A program made the position numbers and the translations under genes. Positions 17,057 to 25,537 of a DNA stretch of 64,000 bases are shown piece by piece; within the stretch, counting starts at the first letter, position 1; every line of letters starts with the position of its first letter. Under the pieces are notes generated by a model, which saw only the letters and a program-made list of their open reading frames with translations, searched no databases and had not been told where the DNA came from. This DNA is from Streptomyces platensis (lineage in GTDB: Bacteria > Actinomycetota > Actinomycetes > Streptomycetales > Streptomycetaceae): positions 3,162,001-3,226,000 of the forward strand of contig NZ_CP023691.1 in the NCBI RefSeq assembly GCF_008704855.1. Reading direction: 5' to 3'.

Positions 17057-17875
17057 TCACAGGTAGGTGAACGACCCGGCGTTGACACTGCCGGCCGCGG
17101 TCTGAACGGTCACCTGCACCGTCGTCCCGCTGGTGCCCGGCGGAATGGTGCCGGTCACGGTCGTGCCGGCCGCATCCACCGTCACCCCCGTGGCGGGTGT
17201 GGCCCCGAAGAGCACGCTCGCCCCGAAGAGGTTGGTTCCGACGATGGTGAAGGCGCCGCCCGCGGACCCGGTGGACGGCGTCACCGTTCCGGTGACCGTC
17301 GGAGGCAGCAGCAGGTAGGTGTAACCGCCCGGGACGGACGCGGTGCCGCCCGCGGTGGTCACCACGACCGGGACGTTGCCCCCGGAGGGCGGCCCGGCCG
17401 GTGTGACACCGAACAGGACGGAGCCGGTGGGGTCCGTGCCCAGCACGGTCGCCGCGTTGCCGCCGATGGTGACGGAGGCACCCTGAAGGTTCGAACCGAT
17501 CAGGGCGAACGGCGTACCGCCCGCGGTCGGCCCCGCGTTGGGGGCGATGGCCGCGGCCACCGGAGCGCCCACCGCGACGTAGGTGTACGACGCCGGGTTG
17601 CTGGTACCGGCGGCGTTGGTGACGGTGACCTGCACCGGACCCGCGGCGTGCGCCGGAGCCAGGACGGTGACGGTCAGCCCCAGCGGGTCCTGCCCGACGA
17701 TGGTCGCCGACGTTCCCCCGAAGAGGACGCTGGTGGCACCGCCGAGGCCGAGACCGACCAGCTGCACCGTGTTGCCGCCCGTGGTCGGCCCCGTCGCCGG
17801 CACCGCGCCGAGCAGCAGCGGCCCGATCGAGAACGGCAGGGCCGGGAGCCCCGGCTGAATTGTGGGTGTAGACAT
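17057..17875 (-). CDS. IPT/TIG repeat protein without signal peptide
   Basis: 272 aa built of three to four IPT/TIG immunoglobulin-like repeats, each with the pattern G-P-T-x-G-G-x-x-x-x-L-x-G-x-x-L and ending in YTY (for example NPASYTYV, VPGGYTYLL, NAGSFTYL). The N-terminus MSTPTIQPGLPALPF has no signal peptide, although Thr/Val/Gly-rich repeats of this kind are usually extracellular. A perfect AGGAGG lies 6 bases before the ATG. It stands alone, convergent with the recombinase. Similar small IPT proteins are frequent in Streptomyces and Frankia; function unknown. Confidence 0.75.
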   Translation of the reverse strand: MSTPTIQPGLPALPFSIGPLLLGAVPATGPTTGGNTVQLVGLGLGGATSVLFGGTSATIVGQDPLGLTVTVLAPAHAAGPVQVTVTNAAGTSNPASYTYVAVGAPVAAAIAPNAGPTAGGTPFALIGSNLQGASVTIGGNAATVLGTDPTGSVLFGVTPAGPPSGGNVPVVVTTAGGTASVPGGYTYLLLPPTVTGTVTPSTGSAGGAFTIVGTNLFGASVLFGATPATGVTVDAAGTTVTGTIPPGTSGTTVQVTVQTAAGSVNAGSFTYL

Positions 17876-18430
17876 GAAAGTCCTCCTGCTGTGTGAGCTC
17901 GTTGCTCGGCCGCTCGTGGCAGACAGGGCACACAAGCCGGAACCCGAGCACTGGCAGCAGCCGGCCGCACAGGAGGACGACGCAGACGGGCGGACCTGGC
18001 CGGCGCGCACCTGGGCGGTGCGGGGGGCCATCGCGCTCCTGGCCGCCCTGCACAGCACCTCAGCGAAGAGGACTGGTGGGCGGGCCGACTACCGAAACCC
18101 GAGGGGGATGGACGGCCCACCGACAGGCCACACCAGTAACCCAGAAGAGTCGCCACCAGGCAATCGTGTTGACCCCGGAGCACCCGATCGGCGGAGCGCG
18201 AAAACGGGTGGCTTCACTACGAGCGGGGGCGGGGGCGGGGCCCGGGGGGGCGGGGCCGAGCGGGCGGGGCCGAGGGGGCGGGGGCGGGGCGTTCGCAGCG
18301 GGGGCTTCGGGGGGCTCCCCCTCCCCCCGCCCTCCCCCTCCCCGCCCCAGCCCCCTCGCCACCCTCGCCGGTCACCTCAAGTAAGCCTCATACACCACCA
18401 GTTGCGCCTATCCACTACCCACCACCCCCG
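17876..18430. other. Gene-free region upstream of the IPT gene, with G-rich tract
   Basis: 555 bases without a supportable gene. It contains the IPT promoter region on its left and a dense G-tract followed by C-runs on its right (annotated separately). It separates the IPT gene from the upstream monooxygenase, both read leftwards. Confidence 0.55.
18221..18316. repeat. Extreme G-run tract, potential G-quadruplex
   Basis: The + strand carries more than ten runs of four to seven G separated by one to four bases, then from about 18317 C-runs (CCCCC, CCCCCC) that can pair with it. Either a G-quadruplex on the + strand or a long imperfect hairpin could form. It lies 70-210 bases past the monooxygenase stop, so a transcription-stopping role is possible. 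Confidence 0.6.
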
Positions 18431-19747
18431 TCACCCCACAGTCGAGGCCGGCCCCGTGACCAACGACGGGTAGTCCTCCAGCGTGATCGCCGCCGAGACG
18501 TCGTGGCCCTGTTCCAGCATGGCGGTGACGGTGGACGGGGTGTTCAGGGCGGTGTTGCGAGCGTCGATTGCCTCCTGGGTGGTGGGGGCGAAGAACTCGC
18601 CGGCTCCGCGGCCGCCTTCCTGACAGCGGGTGACGTAGGGGCGCAGCTTCTGTTCGTAGCGGGCGAAGGCCGTGCGGTGGTCGGCCCCGGCGAGGGCCAG
18701 TTCGCCGGCGAGGACATAGGCGCCGACGATCGCCGAGCCGGTGCCCATGCCGCCGAGTGTGGCGCCGTACGCGGCGTCTCCGAGGAGGGCTATGCGGCCC
18801 GTGGACCAGTGCGGCACATCGACGCGGCTGATCGAGTCGAAGTAAAGGTCGTCGGTCTGCCACAGGGTGTCGAGCAGTTCCGGTGTGCGCCAGCCGGCTC
18901 CCTCGTAGGCGCGGGCTATGACCCGCTTCTGGGACCGGATGTCCCGCCGGTCGTAGGGGAGTTCGTCCTCGGAGGCGAAGACGCAGAAGGCTTCGCCGGT
19001 GTAGCCGGGCTCCCCGGTGCGGCGGGGCAGGCGGCCGACCGTGACCAGCCGGCCGGGTTCGCCGTAGCCGACCGGGCGGGCGCCGAGGTCTCCGGCGCCG
19101 GCGGGCAGGTCCCATGCGGCGAAGTAGTAGCCGAGGTGGCTGACGCATCGCTCCTCGGGGGCGAAGGCGAGCCGGCGCACGGTGGAGTGCAGACCGTCGG
19201 CGCCGATCACGAGGTCGAAGGTGCGTGGCGCGCCCCGTTCGAAGGTGGCGTGGACGCCGTCGGCGGTCTCGGTGAGTGAGGTGAGGGAGTCGCCGAAAAG
19301 GTACTCGGGGGCGGGGCCGCCGTCGGGCGGGGTCAGGCTGTGTTCGTGGAGGAGGCGGGCCAGCTCGGAGCGGAGTATTTCGACCTCGCCGGCGGCGAAT
19401 TCGGGCGGGAGGGTGGAGAGGTCGCGGCCCTGCCCGTCGATGAACGTCATGGGGGTGCCGGGGCCGGTGCGGTGCCGTCTGATGGCTTCCAGGACGCCCA
19501 TGCGCTCCAGGACCACCCGATGTGCCGCGCCGCGGAAGTCGACCGCGAAGCCGCCACCGCGCAGGGCGGGGGCCAGCTCGATCACCGTCGTCCGGTAGCC
19601 GTAGCGGCCGAGCCAGTAGGCCAGGGCCGGGCCGGCCACGCTGGCGCCGGAGATCAGAATTCTGCGCTGTGGTGGTGCCGTTCGCTCCCCCCGCGCCCGG
19701 TCGGGCCGGCCCGCGGCCGGGTGTCCCGCTGTCATTTCGTACGTCAT
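18431..19747 (-). CDS. FAD-dependent monooxygenase (class A flavoprotein hydroxylase)
   Basis: 438 aa, p-hydroxybenzoate-hydroxylase fold. FAD motif ISGASVAGPALAYWL at about residue 31, the DG motif GADGLHSTVRR at about 185, and the second FAD motif ALLGDAAYGATLGGMGTG near 300. Enzymes of this group (TetX, PgaE and antibiotic-tailoring hydroxylases) use NAD(P)H and O2 to hydroxylate or inactivate small molecules. The substrate cannot be read. It is divergent from a TetR regulator with operator-like repeats between them, the usual layout for an efflux- or drug-responsive monooxygenase. No membrane segment. It lies 4 kb from the PKS operon; a tailoring role is possible but unsupported. Confidence 0.88.
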   Translation of the reverse strand: MTYEMTAGHPAAGRPDRARGERTAPPQRRILISGASVAGPALAYWLGRYGYRTTVIELAPALRGGGFAVDFRGAAHRVVLERMGVLEAIRRHRTGPGTPMTFIDGQGRDLSTLPPEFAAGEVEILRSELARLLHEHSLTPPDGGPAPEYLFGDSLTSLTETADGVHATFERGAPRTFDLVIGADGLHSTVRRLAFAPEERCVSHLGYYFAAWDLPAGAGDLGARPVGYGEPGRLVTVGRLPRRTGEPGYTGEAFCVFASEDELPYDRRDIRSQKRVIARAYEGAGWRTPELLDTLWQTDDLYFDSISRVDVPHWSTGRIALLGDAAYGATLGGMGTGSAIVGAYVLAGELALAGADHRTAFARYEQKLRPYVTRCQEGGRGAGEFFAPTTQEAIDARNTALNTPSTVTAMLEQGHDVSAAITLEDYPSLVTGPASTVG

Positions 19748-19786
19748 CGCACGCTCCCCACGTCGATCGGTCGTACCGACAAGAGG

Positions 19787-19830
19787 AACTGTATCCGATG
19801 GACACTATTTTGTGTACCCCGGACACAGTT
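19787..19830. promoter_or_regulatory. Operator repeats between monooxygenase and TetR
   Basis: AACTGTATCCG (19787-19797) pairs with CGGACACAGTT (19820-19830), 10 of 11 bases. Inside lies GGACAC-TATTTT-GTGTACC (19800-19818), a second inverted repeat around an AT-rich centre that could also be a -10 element. This nested symmetry just before the TetR start suggests autoregulation. Confidence 0.55.
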
Positions 19831-19843
19831 TTAGGATGCGGGG

Positions 19844-20629
19844 ATGGCTGGAGACGACGAAAAGCGCAGCGTGTTCGGGGATCAGGCGGGCAGCGTCGAG
19901 TTGCTGTGGGGCGGGCGCGAGCGGCCCAGCCGGGGACCCAAGCCGGCGCTGAGCCTGGAGCGGATCACGCTGACGGCCATCGACCTCGCCGACACCGGCG
20001 GGCTCGGGGCAGTCTCCATGCAACGGGTCGCAGCCGAACTGGACTTCACCAAGATGTCCCTGTACCGCTATGTGCCGGGCAAGAGTGAGCTGATCGCGCT
20101 GATGATCGACCGGGCGATGGGGGAACCGCCGGGCGCGCCGTCACCGGACACCGCCGGCCGGAGCGGCGAGGAGCCGTGGCGGGTGGAGCTGCGGGCCTGG
20201 GCGCACGCGCTGGCGGAGGTCTACCACCAGCACCCCTGGCTGCTGGGCGCGGCCGTCGGCCCCCGGGTCATGGGGCCGCAGGAACTCGGCTGGACCGAGC
20301 GGGCGCTCGCCGCGCTCGCGGACACCGGGCTGACCGGTGCCGAACAGCTCGACGCGGTGGTCGTGGTCAGCGGCCACATCCGGGCCATCGCCCAGGTCGC
20401 GACCTCGATGGGGCTGGGCAGCGCTCGGGCCAAGGACCCCGAGCAGGTCATGAGCGCGGCCCTGAACGAACTGCTCGCGGGCCGCGCCGACCGCTTTCCC
20501 GCGGTCGCCGCGGCCGTCGCGGCCACCGAGACCGACCGCGCCTCCCGCGACCGGGCCGGGGAGTTCGGCCTGGAGCGGATCCTGGACGGCCTGGCGGCCT
20601 ACATGAGCCGGGCGCGGGGCAGCGCCTAG
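19844..20629 (+). CDS. TetR-family transcriptional repressor
   Basis: 261 aa. The N-terminal domain has the TetR signature ITLTAIDLADTGGLGAVSMQRVAAELDFTKMSLYRYV with the helix-turn-helix at about 55-75; the C-terminal half is the ligand pocket (TetR_C type, with the YHQHPWLLGA segment). Start at the ATG, with AGGA about 8 bases upstream. It is divergent from the FAD monooxygenase and probably represses it and itself through the nested repeats in the 96-base gap. Ligand unknown. Confidence 0.9.
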   Translation: MAGDDEKRSVFGDQAGSVELLWGGRERPSRGPKPALSLERITLTAIDLADTGGLGAVSMQRVAAELDFTKMSLYRYVPGKSELIALMIDRAMGEPPGAPSPDTAGRSGEEPWRVELRAWAHALAEVYHQHPWLLGAAVGPRVMGPQELGWTERALAALADTGLTGAEQLDAVVVVSGHIRAIAQVATSMGLGSARAKDPEQVMSAALNELLAGRADRFPAVAAAVAATETDRASRDRAGEFGLERILDGLAAYMSRARGSA

Positions 20630-20681
20630 GGCCCGGCCGCGCCCCCGTCCCCGGGATCGCCGTGCGCCCGCCCGTTGCCCC

Positions 20682-21746
20682 CTAAGCCGCCACCCGCACC
20701 GCACCCTCCGGCAAAGACCGCAGCCAGTCGACCATCAGCCGGTTGACCTCCTCGGGGCGTTCCTGCTGGACCCAGTGGCCGCAGCCGTCGAGGAGGTGGG
20801 CGGCACAGAGGCCGGGGAGGGTGTGGGGGAAGGCCTTGATGGCGTCGGCCAGCCAGTGGGTGGTGGCGTCGTGTTCGCCGCCGATGAAGAGGGCGGGCTG
20901 GGTGAGCGGGGCGCCGGTCCAGGCGGCGAGGTCCTCCCAGTCGCGGTCGACGTTGCGGTAGCGGTTGAGTCCGCCGGTCAGGCCGGTGCGCTCGAACTCG
21001 GCGGCGTAGAAGTCGAGATCGGCTTCGGTGAGCCAGGAGAGGGGCCGGGGCGGTCCGGCGGGGAAGCGGTCGGACATCTTGCCGCCCGGGGGGATGAAGA
21101 AGAGGCCGGGGCCGGAGGTGGGCTCGGCGTCGCCCGAGAGTCCGGCGTAGAAGCCGGCGAGCCAGGTGCGGACATCGGGTTCGATCTCCGCCTCCGCCCG
21201 GCCCGGCTCCTGGAAGTAGTTGATGTAGAACTCCTCGGCTTCGCCGATTCGCGCGAAGGCCTCGGTGGGGCGGGTCGTGCCGCGCGGCGTGTACGGCACG
21301 CTCAGCAGTGCCACGGCGGTGAAGACGTCGGGGCGCAGCAGCGCCGAGTGGGCGGCGATGGGTGAGCCCCAGTCATGGCCCGCGATGACGGCGGTCTCCT
21401 CGCCGAGGGCGCGCACCACGGCGGCGTTGTCGGCGACATGGGCCAGCATCCGGTAGGCCGCCACCTCGCGGGGCTTCGACGAGCGTCCGTAGCCGCGTAC
21501 GTCGAGGGCGACCGCCCGGTAGCCCGCCGCGGCGAGGGCGGGGAGCTGGTGGCGCCACGAGTACCACGACTCGGGGAATCCGTGGACCAGCAGGACGAGC
21601 GGTCCGGTGCCCTGCTCCACCAGGTGGATGCGGCCGCCGGGGGTCTCGACCGTGCGGTGGGTGGCCGGCGGGACGGCGGCGGCCCGGTCCGGTGCCTCTC
21701 CCGGGGGCGTGGCCGGCGGGGGCGTCGTCTCGGCGGACTGCGGCAT
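20682..21746 (-). CDS. Alpha/beta hydrolase, epoxide-hydrolase type
   Basis: 354 aa. HGFPESWYSWRHQ carries the oxyanion-hole HGFP motif, GHDWGSPIA the nucleophilic aspartate, GGEHDATTHW the acid region and GCGHWVQQERPEEVN the catalytic histidine. An aspartate nucleophile with this lid places it with soluble epoxide hydrolases or haloalkane dehalogenases; the HGFPESW motif favours the former. The first 40 residues are a Pro/Ala/Thr-rich extension. The start is set at 21746 because AGGAGG lies 4 bases before that ATG; longer in-frame starts lack one. Convergent with the TetR gene. Confidence 0.85.
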   Translation of the reverse strand: MPQSAETTPPPATPPGEAPDRAAAVPPATHRTVETPGGRIHLVEQGTGPLVLLVHGFPESWYSWRHQLPALAAAGYRAVALDVRGYGRSSKPREVAAYRMLAHVADNAAVVRALGEETAVIAGHDWGSPIAAHSALLRPDVFTAVALLSVPYTPRGTTRPTEAFARIGEAEEFYINYFQEPGRAEAEIEPDVRTWLAGFYAGLSGDAEPTSGPGLFFIPPGGKMSDRFPAGPPRPLSWLTEADLDFYAAEFERTGLTGGLNRYRNVDRDWEDLAAWTGAPLTQPALFIGGEHDATTHWLADAIKAFPHTLPGLCAAHLLDGCGHWVQQERPEEVNRLMVDWLRSLPEGAVRVAA

Positions 21747-21923
21747 GGTTCCTCCTGGGGCGAGTACGGCCGTGCTCATGAGGGCGGTGCACAGGGCCCG
21801 CGCGGCGTCATGCCCCGCCGTGGCCCGGCCCGCTCCGCCACGATCATGGCGCGGCCGGCCCGGCGGGCGCGAGGGTTGTTGCCGGAACGGCAAACGCCCC
21901 TCGCGGACGCCGGGTTGCGCCTG

Positions 21924-23003
21924 CTACAACCGCACCGTCTTCCGCGGCTGCTGCTTGGCGCCGGTCAACAGGCCGTGCAGGGAGGCGAATTCGTCGACGC
22001 ACTTGGCGGTGCCGTTGACCACGCAGTCCAGGGGCTCGTCGGCGACCCGGACGGGGACGCCCATCTCCTGGCGCAGCCGCCGGTCCAGGCCGCGGAGCAG
22101 GGCGCCGCCGCCGGTGAGGGCGATGCCGTGCTCGACGATGTCGCCGGAGAGCTCGGGCGGGCAGTCGTCGAGGGTGCGGTGGACGGCGCGGACGATCGCG
22201 TCGACGGGCTCGGCCAGTGCCTCGCGGATCTCCTCCTCGGTGATCTCCTGGATGCGGGGCAGGCCGTTGACGTGGTCGCGGCCGCGGACGGTGTAGGTGG
22301 ACGGGCGGTCCGGTTCACCGTCCTCGTCGACGTCGACCGGGGTCCAGACCGCCGAGCCGATCGCGATCTTGATGTCCTCGGCGGTGCGCTCACCGATGTC
22401 CAGGGCGTGCTTCTTCTTGATGTAGCCGCTGACGGCCGCGTCCATGGCGTCCCCGGCGACCCGTACGGACTGGGCGGTGACCAGGCCGCCCATGGAGACG
22501 ACGGCGACCTCGGTGGTGCCGCCGCCGATGTCCACCACCATGCAGCCGACCGGCTCGTCCACCGGGAGGCCGGCGCCGATCGCGGCGGCCATCGGCTCCT
22601 CGATGAGGTGCACTTCGCGGGCGCCGGCGCCCCGGGCGGAATCGACGACCGCGCGCCGTTCGACGCCGGTGATGCCGGAGGGGACGCAGATGACGACCCG
22701 TGGCCGGGAGAAGCGGCGGCTGGGCAGGGCCTTCTTCATCAGGGCGCGGAGCATCTGCTCGGCGGCGTCGAAGTCGGCGATGACGCCTTCGCGCAGCGGG
22801 CGCATCGCGGTGATCCCGGACGGGGTGCGGCCGATGGTCCGCTTGGCTTCCAGGCCCACGGCGATCACCGCACCGGCGGCGTTGACCGCGACGACGGACG
22901 GCTCGTTCAGCACCACGCCCTTGCCGCGGGCGTACACCAGGGTGTTGGCGGTGCCGAGGTCGATGCCTATGTCGTACGTACCGGACGAAGTGCTGGAGGC
23001 CAT
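21924..23003 (-). CDS. MreB/Mbl-family actin-like protein
   Basis: 359 aa, full family length. Actin-fold nucleotide motifs: phosphate-1 DIGIDLGTANTLVYARG at about residue 10, phosphate-2 VVDIGGGTTEVAV at about 160, and the adenosine motif LTGGGALLRGLD near 300. MreB proteins polymerise beneath the membrane; in Streptomyces, MreB and Mbl act in spore-wall synthesis rather than vegetative growth. No mreC/mreD/pbp2/rodA follow, so this is an orphan paralogue such as Mbl, not the main mre operon. The ATG at 23003 matches the family but has no ribosome site. An in-frame ATG at 23069 would sit almost at the predicted transcription start and could be used leaderless. Confidence 0.88.
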   Translation of the reverse strand: MASSTSSGTYDIGIDLGTANTLVYARGKGVVLNEPSVVAVNAAGAVIAVGLEAKRTIGRTPSGITAMRPLREGVIADFDAAEQMLRALMKKALPSRRFSRPRVVICVPSGITGVERRAVVDSARGAGAREVHLIEEPMAAAIGAGLPVDEPVGCMVVDIGGGTTEVAVVSMGGLVTAQSVRVAGDAMDAAVSGYIKKKHALDIGERTAEDIKIAIGSAVWTPVDVDEDGEPDRPSTYTVRGRDHVNGLPRIQEITEEEIREALAEPVDAIVRAVHRTLDDCPPELSGDIVEHGIALTGGGALLRGLDRRLRQEMGVPVRVADEPLDCVVNGTAKCVDEFASLHGLLTGAKQQPRKTVRL

Positions 23004-23076
23004 GGGGGGTTCGTGTGCTCTCTCGCGACGGGGTGGGCTCCCGGGGCATTGCGCTTCAGACAACCCCATGGGCTAC

Positions 23077-23105
23077 CAATAGCGTTCATTGCGGGCAACT
23101 GTTAA
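23077..23105 (-). promoter_or_regulatory. Predicted promoter of the MreB-like gene
   Basis: On the minus strand TTAACA and CTATTG are separated by 17 bases. Transcription would begin near 23070, at or next to the ATG at 23069. Confidence 0.35.
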
Positions 23106-23154
23106 GACTACCGGGGACACCGATTGGTTCCCCTCCGTACCGCCTCCTCTCCGC

Positions 23155-25269
23155 TCACCGGCTGCTGTTCTCCTCGGCGCCGCGGGTCTCCCCGCGGTCG
23201 GTGCCCGGCTCCCTGGACAGCGCCTCGGCCAGGTCGTCGAGGGCGTCGAGAAGCAGGTCCGCGACGCGCAGGGCGACACCACGGTTCTCGTCCTCCGCGT
23301 CCCATCTCTCCCATACGGCCCGCAGCTCGGTCCAGTTCAGTTCGCCCCGGTCCCGGACCGCCTGGGTGGCCTCCTCCAGGGAGGCCCGCAGCTCGAAGGC
23401 GAACGCGGTGGCACCCGGTGAGGACGCGGCGTCCCGTTCGGGGAGGTGGACCTCCAGGATCATGGTGACCCGGCCCATGGTGGCGAGCGCTGCGCCGGCC
23501 GCCTTCGCCGAGGCGGGCGACAGGCCGCGGTGGCGTACGGGTTCCTTCTCGGCGCGGGCCTCGCTCTCCTCCCAGGCGGCGCGGGCGGCCCGGGAGTCCA
23601 GCAGGGCGTCGCGGACCTGCCGGGGGCGGCGTTCGGCGGGTGTGGCGTACAGGTCGAACACGGCCAGGGCGTAGTCCCCGTTGGCGGCCAGCCAGGCGGC
23701 GAGACCGTCGCGGAGCCTGGGGGTCTCCCAGGCGGGGAACAGCGCGTACGACAGCATCGCGAGCAGCCCGCCGAGGAGGGTGAGCACGACGCGTTCCTGG
23801 ACGGTCTGTTCCCAGCCCGCGCCGGCGATGCCCAGCAGGAAGACGACATAGGCGGCCACACACGCCGAGGTCACCGAGAAGCCGGTGCGCATCAGCAGAT
23901 ACATCAGCGCGACGCAGACCACGGCCAGCCCGGCGCTGACGTAGATGCCCGGATGCGTCAGCGCCATCAGCGCCCCGGCGATTCCGACGCCGACGAGGGT
24001 GCCGCAGAAACGGGCGACGCCTCGCGAGTAGGTCTGGGCGAAGTCGGGGCGCATCACCATGACGGAGGCGAGCGGCGCCCAGTAGCCGTGGCCGAACGGG
24101 AGCGCGGTGCCCAGCAGATAGCCGGCCGCGGCGACCGCGGCGACCCGGAGGGCGTGCCGGAAGATGTGCGAGGTCCAGCGGGCCTCGCGGTGCAGGGCGC
24201 GCAGGGCGCCCGGTACCAGCCGGGGGACGCTGGGGCGCAGCAGATGGCCGCGTTCGGCCTCGGTGGTGGGGCGGGTGGCCTCGACCGGCTCATCGGTGAG
24301 TTCGACGGCGTCGGCGAGCAGGGAGATCAGGCGGTAGGCGGAGCGGCGGGCGGCCCCGTGGAGCATCGGGCCGGTCGCGGGGACTTCGAGGGTGGCCATC
24401 GCCTCGGGCGGCAGCCGGACCGGCTTCGCGTGCCGTACGGCATGGGCGACGGCGTCCAGGACGGTGGCCGCGGCGCCCAGCAGATCGCGGACCCGGTCGC
24501 GTTCGGGGCCGTCCGTCGGGGCGCCGACGACCGGGTCGGCGAGGGCGGCGAGGACCGGCCGGACGCGTTCGGCGAGGCCGCGCGGGCCGTGCAGTTGGAC
24601 GGGGCGGCGGCGGGCCTGACGCGGGGTCACGGCGGAGGCGAGCCGGGCGTCCATCAGGGGCGCCGGGTCGAACGGGGCGACCGGGTCGTGCCGCAGCCGC
24701 CGCGCGTAGTCGGCCTCGGCGGCCAGGGCGTCGGCGAGCGCATCACGCTGGACGCCCCAGGGGCGGACCGGGAAGACCACGATGAGGGTGGCCTGGACGA
24801 GCCCGCCGAAGAAGATCAGCGCGGCGTGTTCGGCCGCGCCGAGGACGGACGTCGGCAGGGTGACGGTGACCAGCATGATCGCCACGGTCTGGGTGCCGGC
24901 CAGCCCGGAGACCGGGCCGATCGCCCAGGCCATGCCCGCCAGGAAGGTCCAGCCGGCCAGCAGCAGCACGAACGCGACGACATGGGCGGCGGCCAGATAG
25001 CCGAGGAAGGTGGAGACCGCCAGCGCGCCGGCGACGGCGAGCGCGAGCACCGGCCGCGGCCGCATGCTGCGCTGGAAGGTGACGATGCCGGAGGAGAACG
25101 CGCCGAAGGCGGAGGAGACCGCCAGCGCCGGGTCGCCCAGCCACAGGCACAGCCCGATGACGACGGCGACGCCGGCCGAACCGCGGATCGCGATCAGGGG
25201 GGTGAGCTTGGTCCGCTCGATGGTCAGCCCCGAGCGGGCGGCTTCCTTGAGCGCACGCGACCAGGTCAT
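23155..25269 (-). CDS. FUSC-family integral membrane protein (putative exporter)
   Basis: 704 aa. Two membrane blocks, each of about five or six helices (about 25-165 and 375-520), separated and followed by cytoplasmic helical segments. This doubled arrangement is that of FUSC/YccS and aromatic acid exporter proteins (AaeB type). The second block contains HGYWAPLASVMVMRPDFAQTYSRG, the family signature. Role: likely efflux of aromatic acids or other anions; the substrate is not known. The start at 25269 (MTWSRALKEAARSG) is chosen over a longer open frame that overlaps the next gene on the other strand. No ribosome site is visible, but TATCCT lies 8 bases before the ATG, so the mRNA may be nearly leaderless. 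Confidence 0.85.
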   Translation of the reverse strand: MTWSRALKEAARSGLTIERTKLTPLIAIRGSAGVAVVIGLCLWLGDPALAVSSAFGAFSSGIVTFQRSMRPRPVLALAVAGALAVSTFLGYLAAAHVVAFVLLLAGWTFLAGMAWAIGPVSGLAGTQTVAIMLVTVTLPTSVLGAAEHAALIFFGGLVQATLIVVFPVRPWGVQRDALADALAAEADYARRLRHDPVAPFDPAPLMDARLASAVTPRQARRRPVQLHGPRGLAERVRPVLAALADPVVGAPTDGPERDRVRDLLGAAATVLDAVAHAVRHAKPVRLPPEAMATLEVPATGPMLHGAARRSAYRLISLLADAVELTDEPVEATRPTTEAERGHLLRPSVPRLVPGALRALHREARWTSHIFRHALRVAAVAAAGYLLGTALPFGHGYWAPLASVMVMRPDFAQTYSRGVARFCGTLVGVGIAGALMALTHPGIYVSAGLAVVCVALMYLLMRTGFSVTSACVAAYVVFLLGIAGAGWEQTVQERVVLTLLGGLLAMLSYALFPAWETPRLRDGLAAWLAANGDYALAVFDLYATPAERRPRQVRDALLDSRAARAAWEESEARAEKEPVRHRGLSPASAKAAGAALATMGRVTMILEVHLPERDAASSPGATAFAFELRASLEEATQAVRDRGELNWTELRAVWERWDAEDENRGVALRVADLLLDALDDLAEALSREPGTDRGETRGAEENSSR

Positions 25270-25537
25270 AGCGAGAGGATACGGGGCCGGAGGCGGGGGT
25301 TCCGGAATGTCCTGAGCGGGCTCCGCGTCCCCGCGTGCCGCCCGTGCACCGGGAAAATCCCGGTAAAACCGCCTTCCCGCTCCGCGGGCAACATCCCAGG
25401 TCACCAAGGGGATGCCGGCATTCCGGACGGGCGGTGCGAGGAAGCCGACACCCCGGTGAGGAAACCGGGGGCCGGGCCACCGCCCTCTTGCTCCCCAGCC
25501 GGGACAAGTCCCGGGTGTCCGGCAAGGAGAAAGACCC

